Part shown: positions 5,920 through 14,518 of the stretch, piece by piece
Numbering within the stretch: position 1 is the first letter of the stretch
Layout of the letters: the number at the start of each line of letters is the position of its first letter
Virus record (IMG/VR): IMGVR_UViG_3300036716_000902
Coordinates: 1-27,860 of that record
Length of the DNA stretch: 27,860 bases
Source: a virus
Direction: 5' to 3' (one strand)
Notes under the pieces: generated by a model
The model's input: only the letters and a program-made list of their open reading frames with translations
The model's database searches: none
Told to the model about the DNA's origin: nothing
Translations under genes and position numbers: made by a program

Positions 5920-7311
5920 ATGAAATTAGACCCTAGGACGTGGTTCAAAAATAGCAGTAGTGAAAATCAAGCAACGAATAAGTTTTACGAGCAGTTTTAT
6001 AAAATGCTAGGTGGTACTTATACATCTTATGACCCTAATAGGGTTACATACATAGACAAAGGATACAATATAAACCCTACTGTATATTCTGTAGTATCTC
6101 AAAAATCTAGAAAGTCCTCAAGCGTTCCATATTGCGTTAGAAAAATAGAAGATAAAGCAGAACATTCTAAATTAAAGATGTTCCAACGTGCTACAGGAAA
6201 CGACCTAACAATACAACAAAAAGTAAAGAAATTACTACTGGAATCTAAAGCCTACGAGGACAAAGGAGATATACCTTTCCCAATGGATAAACCAAACCCT
6301 AATCAAACATGGGTAGAGGTTATAGAGCTTTATAATACTTTCATGGATACTACAGGTAACTTTTATCTGTATATGTTTGCACCTACTGAGGGAATGAACG
6401 CAGGGCAACCAATAGAGGTTTATGTATTACCATCTCAATACACAGAGATTGTATTAAAAAACAATAGTGTTGATGTTAAGTCTATGGAAAACCCTATAGA
6501 TCATTACTTAGTTATCGTTGGTGGTTCTTATGTTGAATTTGAACAAGAAAACGTTATCCATGTTAAATTACCAAACCCTAACTTTTCAAGCAACGGAGAG
6601 CATTTATACGGTCAAGCTCCATTATCCGCTGCATTGAGAAACATACAGAGTTCAAACACTGCTATTGACTTAAACAACAAAACTCTTAAATCTGGTGGCG
6701 CTTATGGGTTGATACATGGTAAACAAACACCTTTAGCTCCAAAACAAGCTAAACAGGTAAAAGATAGATTAGTAGAAATGTCAGTGGATGAGTCTAACTT
6801 GGCTAAAATAACAGCTGTTACACATGAAATGGGATTCACTAGATTAAGCCTTACAACTGCTGAGATGCAACCGTTTGAGTATCTTAACTACGACCAAAAA
6901 CAAATATGTAATGTATTAGGATGGGATGACAAGTTATTAAATAACGATGGTGGCAGTAACTACGGAGCTTATTTAGAAACTGTTAGGAAAAGAATAATAA
7001 CAGATACTATAATGCCTAGTTTAAAGCTATTGGCTAGTGCTTTAAATGATGAGTTCCTACCTAGATTCAAAGGTTACGAGAATACAGAGTTAATATTTGA
7101 TGCTTCGGAATTACCAGAGATGCAGACAGATATGAAAGAGTTGGTTTCATGGCTTAATGATTTATTAGACAGAGGTGTTATCAATAGAGCAGAGTATAGA
7201 ATGGCTATAAACTACACAGGAACTGAACTACCTATTATGCAAGAGTACACAGTTTCTCAAAACACTATTAAATTAGAGGATGCTTTAAATGATGATTTTA
7301 ATATAGAATAA
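5920..7311 (+). CDS. Phage portal protein, HK97 type
   Basis: A 463-aa protein with the features of HK97-family portals: an N-terminal region with conserved Pro/Tyr turns (YNINPTVYSVVSQKS), a clip/stem region around LPNPNFSSNGEHLYGQAPLSA and the long helix after it (residues about 235-285). A crown region follows, with DASELPEMQ and DRGVINRAEYR near the C-terminus. It forms the dodecameric channel at one capsid vertex through which terminase pumps DNA and onto which the tail joins. Its stop overlaps the next ATG (TAATG), coupling it to the MuF-like gene. Confidence 0.9.
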   Translation: MKLDPRTWFKNSSSENQATNKFYEQFYKMLGGTYTSYDPNRVTYIDKGYNINPTVYSVVSQKSRKSSSVPYCVRKIEDKAEHSKLKMFQRATGNDLTIQQKVKKLLLESKAYEDKGDIPFPMDKPNPNQTWVEVIELYNTFMDTTGNFYLYMFAPTEGMNAGQPIEVYVLPSQYTEIVLKNNSVDVKSMENPIDHYLVIVGGSYVEFEQENVIHVKLPNPNFSSNGEHLYGQAPLSAALRNIQSSNTAIDLNNKTLKSGGAYGLIHGKQTPLAPKQAKQVKDRLVEMSVDESNLAKITAVTHEMGFTRLSLTTAEMQPFEYLNYDQKQICNVLGWDDKLLNNDGGSNYGAYLETVRKRIITDTIMPSLKLLASALNDEFLPRFKGYENTELIFDASELPEMQTDMKELVSWLNDLLDRGVINRAEYRMAINYTGTELPIMQEYTVSQNTIKLEDALNDDFNIE

Positions 7312-8129
7312 TGGGCAGGAGACAATACTATAAGAAGTGGGAAAAGTACTCTAATACTTATACTCGTAAGTCTTACCCTGAGTTTAAACGTGTTTTTAAT
7401 ACATGGGGTAAAGGCATAGACTTCACTGGACTTACAGAGAGCAGTTATAAGGCTTATCTAAATACTTACTTAAACCTAAACGAACCTCTAATGGATGAGG
7501 CTTACATGAAAGTGTACACATCTGTTGGGTTGGTACATGGTAAACGTGTTGGTGCAAGTATCAACGCACAATTAAAAAACTTTACATTTGATGAGTTTAG
7601 ATCTTCTTTTTTACGCAATATAACTACATTCTTTAATAGGTACGGTGTGTCTCGTGTTAAGTCGGTTAGAGATACTTATTTAAACGACATAATAAAGCTA
7701 TTAGATAACAGATTATCGTTAGGATTAACAATGCAAGAGGCGGCTAAGGAGGTTGAAAAGATTGTATCTAGCAATAGGTTTTATAGATGGCAGGCATTAA
7801 GAATAGCAAGAACAGAAAGCAACGCAGCGGCTAACTTCTCAGCAACACAAGCGGGGGAAGTAAGTGGTTTTGTAATGGAGAAAGAGTGGATTAGTGCGAC
7901 AGACCCAAGGACAAGAAGAAAACCACCTAATCAATTTGACCACCTACACATGAACGGCAAAAGGGTAGGGTTAAATGAGAAGTTTGTGCTTAGGTCAAGT
8001 AAAGGCACGACTGATAGGATGGAATACCCGGGAGACCCTAACGGAAGTGCTGCCGATGTTGTTAATTGTAGATGTACTGTTGCTGTTGTTCCTAAAAGAG
8101 ATGAGAACGGGGATTTAGTTAGGGTTTAA
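7311..8129 (+). CDS. MuF-like minor head protein
   Basis: A 272-aa protein with the phage Mu protein F-like domain in its C-terminal half. It shows the RIARTESN helix (about 163-170), a W-x(4)-D-x-RTR segment (EKEWISATDPRTRRK), the DHLHMNGKRV strand, a YPGDPNGSAADVVNC loop and RCTV close to the end. This domain is found in minor capsid proteins packaged with the portal and thought to help head morphogenesis or enter the host with DNA. The N-terminal half is helical and basic. No extra toxin-like C-terminal domain is fused, unlike some MuF polymorphic toxins. It is coupled to the portal by a TAATG overlap. Confidence 0.88.
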   Translation: MGRRQYYKKWEKYSNTYTRKSYPEFKRVFNTWGKGIDFTGLTESSYKAYLNTYLNLNEPLMDEAYMKVYTSVGLVHGKRVGASINAQLKNFTFDEFRSSFLRNITTFFNRYGVSRVKSVRDTYLNDIIKLLDNRLSLGLTMQEAAKEVEKIVSSNRFYRWQALRIARTESNAAANFSATQAGEVSGFVMEKEWISATDPRTRRKPPNQFDHLHMNGKRVGLNEKFVLRSSKGTTDRMEYPGDPNGSAADVVNCRCTVAVVPKRDENGDLVRV

Positions 8130-8145
8130 TCACATACAAAAATAA

Positions 8146-8157
8146 TTCGTATATTGC
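8146..8157 (+). promoter_or_regulatory. Promoter-like motif upstream of the prohead protease
   Basis: TTCGTATATTGC, preceded by ACAAAAATAA and followed by AAATAATTA, is nearly identical over some 25 bases to the motif before the tail tube gene at 17623. TATATTGC is close to TAnnTTTG. It lies 19 nt before the ATG of the protease gene, in a 47-nt gap. Confidence 0.45.
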
Positions 8158-8176
8158 AAATAATTATAGTTAAATT

Positions 8177-8887
8177 ATGAAAGGACTACAAACTAAATCA
8201 ATTTCGGGAGGATTAAAGGACTTAGACTTTAAAAACCGCATTGTTACAGGTTATTTATCGGAGACAGATACAGAGGATAAAGTTAAAGATGTTATTGTAA
8301 GTGGATCATACACAAAGACATTAAGCGAAAGAAAAGCAGATATCTATTTCCTTAACCAACATAATTGGGAACAACCTCATGGAAAGTTTAACGTGTTGCA
8401 GGAAGATAGTAAAGGATTGTATTTTGAGTCTCAGCCATTAATAGACACCAGTTATTCTAGTGATTTATTAAAGCTATATGATGCAGGGATTGTAAAAGAG
8501 CATTCTATTGGTTACCAAGTTGTAAACTCAGAAAGAGACAGCAAAGGTATTAGACATATTACAGAACTTAAACTATATGAGGGTTCTAACGTAACAATGG
8601 GAGCGCATCCTAATACACCCTTTACAGGTATGAAAGCCTTAACAGAAAAACAAATTAACGACCAAACTAAACTAATATTAAAAGCGTTTAGAAATGGCAC
8701 TTTTACAGATGAAACATTTATGTTGTTAGAGATTGCTTTAAAGCAGCTACAAACACAGTCATTTGAATTAGGTAAAAAATCACTCGATGAAAAACAAGAG
8801 CCGTTAGTAGTTAACACTCCAGAATTAGACATTGAGCCGAATAAAAAGAGTATTGAAACTATTAACGAATTTATTAAATCATTGTAA
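8177..8887 (+). CDS. Prohead maturation protease, HK97 family
   Basis: A 236-aa protein with the herpesvirus/HK97-type serine protease fold: an N-terminal strand with RIVTGYLS (21-28), candidate catalytic His-62 in LNQHNWEQPHGK, and candidate nucleophile Ser-110 in KEHSIGYQ. The GSNVTMGAHPNTPF segment (136-149) closes the domain, with Glu-135 nearby. The C-terminal 80 residues are charged and helical and may act as a scaffold tether. It would assemble inside the prohead, cleave the scaffold segment of the major capsid protein and then itself. It sits directly upstream of the capsid gene, the standard order. Confidence 0.9.
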   Translation: MKGLQTKSISGGLKDLDFKNRIVTGYLSETDTEDKVKDVIVSGSYTKTLSERKADIYFLNQHNWEQPHGKFNVLQEDSKGLYFESQPLIDTSYSSDLLKLYDAGIVKEHSIGYQVVNSERDSKGIRHITELKLYEGSNVTMGAHPNTPFTGMKALTEKQINDQTKLILKAFRNGTFTDETFMLLEIALKQLQTQSFELGKKSLDEKQEPLVVNTPELDIEPNKKSIETINEFIKSL

Positions 8888-8889
8888 AA

Positions 8890-10008
8890 ATGGAATTAAA
8901 AGAACAATTTGAAGCACTTACTGCAAAATTAGAGGGTAAGTCTTTAGAAGCAAGAAACGAAGCGTTTGCAGCGTTTGAATCAAAAATGAATGAGTCATTA
9001 GCTGGAGAAGTTAAGGCTGTAAAAGAAGCAGCAGCTGAAGAACTTAAAGCTGTTCAAGGGCACTTGGATAAATTAGATGCTAAAATGCAAGAGGCTAAAT
9101 CTAAAGAATTTGATAAAGGAGATGAGTTGAAAGGACTTATTACTAAGAACTTTGACCAAATCAAAGAAGTTAGAAACGGTAAAAATATAGAGCTTAAAGA
9201 TATGACTTTGCCAGGAAACCTTACAGGTGACCAACCAAGAGATTATAACTTTAATACTGTGATTGATCCATCTCAGAAGATTAACGTTGCTGATTTAACA
9301 GGGATGGTTTCTATTAGTGGAGGTACTTATACATTCCCTAGAGAGACAGGAAAAACAGGAGACTTTGCTACACAAGTAGAGGGGGCTAGTAAAGCACAAA
9401 TCGATTACTCTTTAGAGATGGTTGATGTAAATACTGATTTCTTAGCAGGTTTCACTCGTTATTCTCGTAAGATGAAGAACAACCTACCTTTCTTAGAGTC
9501 TTTTGTGCCTAGAGCATTACGTAGAGATTACGCTAAGAAAGAAAATGCACAGTTTTATACAAATATTGCAGCAGCGGCTACATCTTCTTCAGTTACGTCT
9601 GGTAATAAAATAGAGCGTTTAATTGCTGATATCTCAGCTTTAGAGAATACTAACTTTGATGCTAATGGTGTTGTTGTTAATGTTGCTGATTGGTGGGATA
9701 TTCAAATCACTGAAAAATCTACAGGAGCAGGCTATGGATTACCTGGTGTTGTTACTTATGAGGGTGGAGTACTTAGAATTAATGGTATTGCTATTTATAA
9801 AGCGGTGTGGGTTCCTGTAAATAAGTACATTGTTGCTGATTGGTCAAGAATCAACAAAATTGTTACTGAGGGGCTTTCTTTATCATTCTCTGACGTAGAG
9901 GGGACAAACTTTGTAGCTAATAACATTACGGCTAGAATGGAGGCACAAATTGCATTAGCAGTAGAGCAACCAGATGCAGTAATCTTAGGAGACTTTACAG
10001 CAGTATAG
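8890..10008 (+). CDS. Major capsid protein, HK97 fold
   Basis: A 372-aa protein. Residues 1 to about 75 form a long Ala/Glu/Lys coiled coil, the delta-domain type built-in scaffold that the upstream protease removes. After a linker (about 90-125) the HK97-fold body starts (DLTGMVSISGGTYTFPRETG), with E-loop and spine-helix features (TRYSRKMKNNLPFLESFVPR) and P- and A-domain strands to the end (EGTNFVANNITARME). It builds the icosahedral shell. An intrinsic terminator lies 22 nt after its stop, consistent with separate high-level expression. The cleavage site cannot be fixed by eye but should lie near residue 100. Confidence 0.93.
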   Translation: MELKEQFEALTAKLEGKSLEARNEAFAAFESKMNESLAGEVKAVKEAAAEELKAVQGHLDKLDAKMQEAKSKEFDKGDELKGLITKNFDQIKEVRNGKNIELKDMTLPGNLTGDQPRDYNFNTVIDPSQKINVADLTGMVSISGGTYTFPRETGKTGDFATQVEGASKAQIDYSLEMVDVNTDFLAGFTRYSRKMKNNLPFLESFVPRALRRDYAKKENAQFYTNIAAAATSSSVTSGNKIERLIADISALENTNFDANGVVVNVADWWDIQITEKSTGAGYGLPGVVTYEGGVLRINGIAIYKAVWVPVNKYIVADWSRINKIVTEGLSLSFSDVEGTNFVANNITARMEAQIALAVEQPDAVILGDFTAV

Positions 10009-10029
10009 TAACTGATTAAGTTTAATATA

Positions 10030-10060
10030 AAGCCTATCTATTATTTTAGGTAGGCTTTTT
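10030..10060 (+). terminator. Intrinsic terminator after the capsid gene
   Basis: AAGCCTATCTA and TAGGTAGGCTT form an 11-bp stem (one T-G wobble) around a TTATTT loop, running straight into TTTTT. It lies 22 nt after the capsid stop. Because the following connector genes lack an obvious promoter of their own, it probably lets part of the transcription through and so lowers their expression relative to capsid. Confidence 0.8.
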
Positions 10061-10072
10061 TAATATAATATT

Positions 10073-10237
10073 ATGAAAGTAATTAAACCTTTTTACTGTA
10101 TTCAATCAAAAGTATCATACAAGATAGGTGATGAGTACAAAGGAACAAGAAAAGATATAGGGCATTTGTTAGAGGCTAAAAAGAAAGCTAATAAGAAAGC
10201 ACCTATAACAAAGAAGAAAGCAATAGAGACTAAATAA
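10073..10237 (+). CDS. Small basic protein after the capsid gene, SH3-like, 54 aa
   Basis: A 54-codon gene from ATG at 10073 to TAA at 10235-10237, 1 nt before the connector gene. The product starts MKVIKPFYCIQSKVSYKIGDEY, a beta pattern I recall from the small SH3-like proteins often found just after phage capsid genes (pattern MKVxVxKPFxx...YxxGDxx). It ends in a Lys-rich tail (about residues 36-54). The tail suggests contact with DNA or with an acidic capsid surface. A head-completion or decoration role is inferred from position and pattern. Confidence 0.65.
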   Translation: MKVIKPFYCIQSKVSYKIGDEYKGTRKDIGHLLEAKKKANKKAPITKKKAIETK

Positions 10238-10238
10238 T

Positions 10239-10712
10239 ATGGCATATACAGATATAATTTCATTAAGTGATGCTAAGATATATTTAAGGATAGATGACAC
10301 GCTTACAGAGGATGACAACGATATTATTAGAATGATTAATGCGTCTTTGCGTTATGTAGAGAAATACACTAACGTTTTAGTTTATGCAAGAGACAAGAAT
10401 TATTTAGTTGAACAAGGTTTGTTAAAAGTTTATGATTACCCTATTAACACGGATTTAGATACTTTGACAGATTACACAGTAGAACGCAAGGGTTTATATA
10501 CTAATATATGTGCAAATAATACAGATACTTTTGACTTAACGCTAGATGTGGGATATTTATATTCTGATGGTGTTCCTCAAGAACTGCTAGAGGTTGCGTA
10601 TGAATTGATTGATTTGTATTACTACGGAGAAAAAGACGGCAAGCCTATTGATAAGAAGTTAAGCGAATTAAGTATAGATGCATTAAATCAAAATAAAAGG
10701 TTTTTTATATGA
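10239..10712 (+). CDS. Head-tail connector, gp6-like
   Basis: A 157-aa protein with the helical signature of the HK97 gp6/SPP1 gp15 connector family at its N-terminus: LSDAKIYLRIDDTLTEDDND, then the MINASLRYVEKYTNVLV helix. A beta segment (60-105) and a C-terminal helix pair (QELLEVAYELIDLYYYGE) follow. It would form a ring beneath the portal that extends the DNA channel and accepts the head-closure protein. It overlaps the next gene by ATGA. Confidence 0.85.
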   Translation: MAYTDIISLSDAKIYLRIDDTLTEDDNDIIRMINASLRYVEKYTNVLVYARDKNYLVEQGLLKVYDYPINTDLDTLTDYTVERKGLYTNICANNTDTFDLTLDVGYLYSDGVPQELLEVAYELIDLYYYGEKDGKPIDKKLSELSIDALNQNKRFFI

Positions 10713-11047
10713 GGTCAAGAAGTTTCAACAAAAGGATTCAGATATGGCAAACAAGCTATGTTAGTGATGGTTTTAGTGGCACAAAGACATTCGGACAAAT
10801 AATCTCTAATTCATGGGCTAAGGTAGAAACTGCCAAAAGTAATGCAAGCAACATGAATGAGATAGGTTTAGATGATATGGCTTTAAATCTGCTTATTACT
10901 GTTAGGTATAGAAACGACTTAGAATATAACGGAATCAACCAATACTTAGTATATAATGGGGTTAGATACGAATTCTCACAAGCACCTAACGAGAACAACC
11001 TAAACAGAACCTTTGTAAAACTTATTGCAACAAGACAGAAACAATAA
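10709..11047 (+). CDS. Head-tail joining (head-closure) protein, SPP1 gp16-like
   Basis: A 112-aa beta-rich protein matching the Phage_H_T_join family. It starts MRSRSFNKRIQIWQTSYVSDGFSG, has the SWAKVETAKSN strand near 38, a LLITVRYRNDL strand around 65-75, then YLVYNGVRYEFSQAPNENN and a final strand FVKLIATRQK. It would sit between connector and tail, close the channel after packaging and provide the interface for tail docking. The reading frame continues after the TAA for 44 more sense codons, see the small ORF at 11087. Confidence 0.85.
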   Translation: MRSRSFNKRIQIWQTSYVSDGFSGTKTFGQIISNSWAKVETAKSNASNMNEIGLDDMALNLLITVRYRNDLEYNGINQYLVYNGVRYEFSQAPNENNLNRTFVKLIATRQKQ

Positions 11048-11086
11048 GAGGTAGCAATACTAGAACCTATAAACCCCGATTCAAAT

Positions 11087-11182
11087 ATGTTATTTTTAAA
11101 TTACAAGAGTAGAGTTGAATCTGAGGGTGGTATTTTCGAAGCCGAACAATGCACGAAAGAATTTATACATAAACTAATTTAA
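11087..11182 (+). CDS. Small ORF in frame with, and downstream of, the head-tail joining gene
   Basis: A 31-codon ORF (begins MLFLNYKSRVESEGGIFEAE, ends HKLI) from ATG 11087 to TAA 11180-11182, 4 nt before the next gene. The Y-x-x-RV-x-x-x-GG-x-x-EA-x-x-C pattern recalls short segments I have seen in Bacteroidota phage virion proteins, so it may be a genuine micro-protein. It lies in the same frame as the preceding gene with no further stop in the 39-nt spacer. A C-terminal extension made by UAA readthrough, or a decayed remnant, are therefore alternatives. Confidence 0.45.
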   Translation: MLFLNYKSRVESEGGIFEAEQCTKEFIHKLI

Positions 11183-11185
11183 AAT

Positions 11186-11515
11186 ATGAGCCAAAGAATA
11201 ATAATGCCTCCTCAAAAAAGAGGAGATACAATAAACGGTTTTACGATACAGAATATTAAGATAGATGACGTTGACATTGATATTGACAACTATTCTATAA
11301 GAATGCAAGTTAGAGATAACTTAAATAACATTATTTTAGAGTACAACAAAGGAACAGGTATAGACAAAACAAGCGAAAACTCTATATATGTTAATAGTTT
11401 TATTATTAATGATTTAGGAAACTATAAATACGATTTGCAGTTTACAAACAATCAAGGTGTTGTTAAAACGTGGTTTTTCGGAGATATTAAGGTTCTTGAT
11501 GACGTAACTAGATAA
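11186..11515 (+). CDS. BppU_N-like beta-sandwich virion protein, 109 aa
   Basis: The product has the pattern of the N-terminal domain of baseplate upper proteins: an early KRGDTINGFTIQN strand, YSIRMQVRDN near residue 40, the NIILEYNKGTGI turn, then GNYKYDLQFTNNQG and a last strand VKTWFFGDIKVLDDVT. In lactococcal phages this domain anchors receptor-binding proteins to the virion. Here it stands alone and starts the island of surface-type genes lying between head-closure and tail-completion genes. It could be the adaptor on which the larger proteins downstream are mounted. The fold is assigned by pattern, the role by inference. Confidence 0.65.
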   Translation: MSQRIIMPPQKRGDTINGFTIQNIKIDDVDIDIDNYSIRMQVRDNLNNIILEYNKGTGIDKTSENSIYVNSFIINDLGNYKYDLQFTNNQGVVKTWFFGDIKVLDDVTR

Positions 11516-11516
11516 T

Positions 11517-11876
11517 ATGAGTAAAGTAACAGCAATAGTTGATTTAACAATACAAGAGGTAACGGCTGAATGTAGTTTAGAGACTATAAATGTGGGTTCT
11601 GAAATAGGTTTAACAACGCAAGTTGTTTCGTGTGAGTTTATCCCTACGTCTATATTAATAAACGATGATGAATGGGGTAGATACGCTTTAAACACTAAAT
11701 ACAGTATTACTACAAATGTATCTGATGGAATAGTAATACAAGGAGTAATACAGGGAGATACTTGTTATAGGTATATAACTAACTCTTTAGATGCTAACGG
11801 ATACCCTAACGAAGATTCTTTTTACAGTGATTTTGACGGAACTAATTTAACTAATTTAATAACAACAAGAGGATAA
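11517..11876 (+). CDS. Hypothetical virion-island protein, 119 aa
   Basis: A 119-aa acidic, Thr/Ile/Asn-rich protein with alternating beta pattern (VTAIVDLTIQEVTAECSL, IQGVIQGDTCYRYI) and three Cys (C19, C39, C83). No known motif. Its last part (ANGYPNEDSFYSDFDGTNL) is loop-like, as in surface-exposed structural proteins. It starts 1 nt after the preceding gene and is followed by a 63-nt very AT-rich gap (11877-11939) in which I see no gene, hairpin or clear promoter. A structural role is inferred from position. Confidence 0.55.
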   Translation: MSKVTAIVDLTIQEVTAECSLETINVGSEIGLTTQVVSCEFIPTSILINDDEWGRYALNTKYSITTNVSDGIVIQGVIQGDTCYRYITNSLDANGYPNEDSFYSDFDGTNLTNLITTRG

Positions 11877-11939
11877 GTAAACATGATATAAAATAAATAT
11901 ATATAAAAATTATATTAAATCTAACACTTAAAAAAAGCT

Positions 11940-12257
11940 ATGAAACTAAAAATTACTAACCCCACAGATTCTTTTGATATGGTGGAGATTATAGATTTTA
12001 AATACGTCGGAATACCAAGACAAAACAGTATAAAACAACTAACAATAAGAGCAATAAAATTCAAACTAAATGACGACGAAAGTTCCTCGTATTCTGATGA
12101 GCCTCCTTTTGAAATATTTATAAAGGATTTAGACGCTTATTTAGAAAGCGACCTTTTAGAAGGCAAGACACAAAGATATGGCTCTTTTGTTAGCGTAATC
12201 GAAAGCATTGGAAGTATATTAAAAGATAAATTTTCTTTAGAATATGAATTGATATGA
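11940..12257 (+). CDS. Hypothetical protein preceding the large surface protein, 105 aa
   Basis: A 105-aa protein starting with beta segments (MKLKITNPTDSFDMVEIIDF) and a central acidic Ser-rich loop (NDDESSSYSDEPPFE). It ends in helices (DLDAYLESDLLEG, VIESIGSILKDKF). No family recognised. Translation is coupled to the 754-aa gene by an ATGA overlap, so it may be an assembly factor, chaperone or attachment partner for that protein. The strand-rich first half could equally make it a small structural adaptor. Confidence 0.55.
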   Translation: MKLKITNPTDSFDMVEIIDFKYVGIPRQNSIKQLTIRAIKFKLNDDESSSYSDEPPFEIFIKDLDAYLESDLLEGKTQRYGSFVSVIESIGSILKDKFSLEYELI

Positions 12258-14518
12258 TAGGAAAACAGTACATAGAACAAATAGACCCAAACATCGCAGC
12301 AGAAGCGTTTTCTAATGGATTATTAGCACAGCTTACTTCTAATGGTGGTGTAGAGGGTGGAAACATAGGTAAAACGACTCACATTGTACTTAAAAGTACT
12401 ACAGGTATTGTTCAATTAGGTTCGGGTGGTGATGGTAACGAGGTCGTGTTTTATCAAGATGGAGATGATTTTGCTAATAACGTTGTAAAGACAAGAGTGT
12501 TTTTGTCAAAAGGTCAAGTTCATATAGAGAATGGTTGTCAAGATGGCACTGTAATAACAAGTACACAGGGTATTTGTGGAGCTTCAAGTAACGGTGTAGT
12601 AACCTCGAGTAATGTTTCCCCTATGCCGCTAGGAAATGAGGGTTTTGCAGGCAGGCAATTCTTTTTATTTGCTTTTAGAAGCTCAAACAATCCCTTATCA
12701 CAGTCAAGAGGCGAGGTTTACGTTGCAGCGGGTGCGGTTTCTTCTGAGGTTAGTTTATTGAGTGGAGACGGTCAAACCGTTGTAGATGGACCCTACACAA
12801 TACCTCCTTACGGACTAAAAACATTCTTGACCGATGGGAATAGTGAATTTCAAGTAGTAGCGTCTCAAAATGTTTTTGTAGGTATTGCTGCGAATATGGG
12901 CGCAGGAACTCCTACTTTTTATGATATGCGACTAGTTCCTCCTTTGGCAACTAATTTAATAGGTCAAAATAGAAATGCAAGACTATCGGCATTGTACGAC
13001 AATACTGAGGTTTGGTGGTATAGACAAAACGGACAGATTGGAAAATTAATCGTAAGTCCAGGTTCTCCTGTTCAGATATACAATCAAACAAGAAACCTCT
13101 TAGGAGATGTTTTTAATATTAATTCAAATACAACACCTGCAACGAGTGGAACTTTTACAATTACAGTAAACGGAGAAACAACGAGTAATATTGTTTATAA
13201 TGCAAATTCAAGTCAAATACTTACTGCCTTGTCGGGACTTGCAAGTTATAGCGAGGCTGACTTTATTGTTGAAATGACAAGAGGGGATAATTTAGGTCAA
13301 TCAAACTCACAAGCAACAATTTACTGTCAGGGTTTACTTGAAAGAGTCGTAGGTACTCCATCAATCAACAATACAAACATAGTGGGAAATTCACACGTTT
13401 ACAACCTACAACAAGCTGGTAATGTTGCTCCCAACGCAGGGAATGACGGCCTTTATTCTAAAGAAGGTGTAATTCATTTAGAAGCTAAAAACGGTGTTAT
13501 TAGTTGTCTTAGTGGAGCAGATGGTTCGGGGTTAGAAGCTACTTATTATATGCCTACGCAATCAATGACGCAAGTTGTACCTTTATATTTATGTACTACT
13601 CAATCGGGTTCGGGGGCAAGTAGTAGTATTGCAATACAATCACTTTACAAAGGTAATTTTAAAATTTACGACCAAAATAATGTTTTAAAATATTCGGGTT
13701 CTTTTGATAGAGGTATAACTGCGGATTCAGGAGCAAGACAATTAATACCTACAGGGATAACAATCGCAGGAAGTGGGCAAGACATAGCTTTTACAGAGGA
13801 CTTTTTAGGGGGGTATATTGAGTCTGATGTGCCTATAAATATAGTATTTAACTCTGACGAGAATCAGGATTTAATAACGGGAGGAATACCAACAGAGGCA
13901 GATGAGATAGTAATGTATGGAGTTACGCCAAACGATATAAGAACTGTATTTAGAAAACTATCCGATGGGTTTACCTATAAACAAGAAGTTGAAGCATTAG
14001 CAGACCCTAACCCTATTCAAGGGTTTATAGATTATAACGATACTACGGGAGCGGTGTCTTTGGTTGCTGACACTTGGACTACTATTCCGAACAATGGTGC
14101 AGGTGCTTTTAGCAATAATACTTACGCACCCAGCAACGTTAGCGATTTGATGGACGTTTCAACAGGGGAAATAGATCCAAGACAATTAGAGTTAGGCGAT
14201 ACTATATTTATACGAAATGACTACTCTATAAACCCAAACACAAATAATGCCGAGTTAGAATTTAGGTACATCTTAGGAGATGGAGCAGGAGAGTATACAT
14301 TGCAGACTACTATAGGTCGGTTAGATGATGGTTCGGGTGTTGATTATAGATTTAGCTTAAAACCCGATTTAATTTACATGGGAGACACTAATACACGAGA
14401 CAATTTAATTACATTGCAAGTAAAGTTGTCATCAAACGGAACTTTAACTAATGCAGGTAGTGTTGTGCAAGTTATAAAAGGAAACGCGAGAGGTTCGCAA
14501 AAATGGGTTAAAATATGA
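12254..14518 (+). CDS. Large multidomain virion surface protein, 754 aa
   Basis: A Gly/Ser/Thr/Asn-rich beta protein without signal peptide, typical of phage fibres and decoration proteins. Four parts can be seen. Residues 1-235 form a beta region with a VYVAAGAVSS strand and a FQVVASQNVFVGIAANMG strand. Residues 298-345 form a GTFTITVNGETTSNIVYNA module, the GxFTLxxxGxTTxxI type found repeatedly in virion proteins. Residues 395-570 form a second region that loosely repeats the first (IHLEAKNGVIS..., FLGGYIESDVPINIVF). Residues 588-754 look like a jelly-roll of the receptor-binding-head type, ending GSQKWVKI. It probably binds host surface sugars or proteins. Mounted through neck or head is suggested by gene position. 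Neighbours overlap by ATGA on both sides. Confidence 0.6.
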   Translation: MIGKQYIEQIDPNIAAEAFSNGLLAQLTSNGGVEGGNIGKTTHIVLKSTTGIVQLGSGGDGNEVVFYQDGDDFANNVVKTRVFLSKGQVHIENGCQDGTVITSTQGICGASSNGVVTSSNVSPMPLGNEGFAGRQFFLFAFRSSNNPLSQSRGEVYVAAGAVSSEVSLLSGDGQTVVDGPYTIPPYGLKTFLTDGNSEFQVVASQNVFVGIAANMGAGTPTFYDMRLVPPLATNLIGQNRNARLSALYDNTEVWWYRQNGQIGKLIVSPGSPVQIYNQTRNLLGDVFNINSNTTPATSGTFTITVNGETTSNIVYNANSSQILTALSGLASYSEADFIVEMTRGDNLGQSNSQATIYCQGLLERVVGTPSINNTNIVGNSHVYNLQQAGNVAPNAGNDGLYSKEGVIHLEAKNGVISCLSGADGSGLEATYYMPTQSMTQVVPLYLCTTQSGSGASSSIAIQSLYKGNFKIYDQNNVLKYSGSFDRGITADSGARQLIPTGITIAGSGQDIAFTEDFLGGYIESDVPINIVFNSDENQDLITGGIPTEADEIVMYGVTPNDIRTVFRKLSDGFTYKQEVEALADPNPIQGFIDYNDTTGAVSLVADTWTTIPNNGAGAFSNNTYAPSNVSDLMDVSTGEIDPRQLELGDTIFIRNDYSINPNTNNAELEFRYILGDGAGEYTLQTTIGRLDDGSGVDYRFSLKPDLIYMGDTNTRDNLITLQVKLSSNGTLTNAGSVVQVIKGNARGSQKWVKI

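Noticed and set aside
8512-8832. 106-codon leftward frame within the protease gene
   Set aside because: Antisense to a well-supported protease, Ser/Cys-rich composition of a shadow frame.
11877-11939. Very AT-rich gap as a possible origin or promoter
   Set aside because: No iterons, no inverted repeat and no TAnnTTTG box at useful spacing; AT-richness alone is not evidence here.
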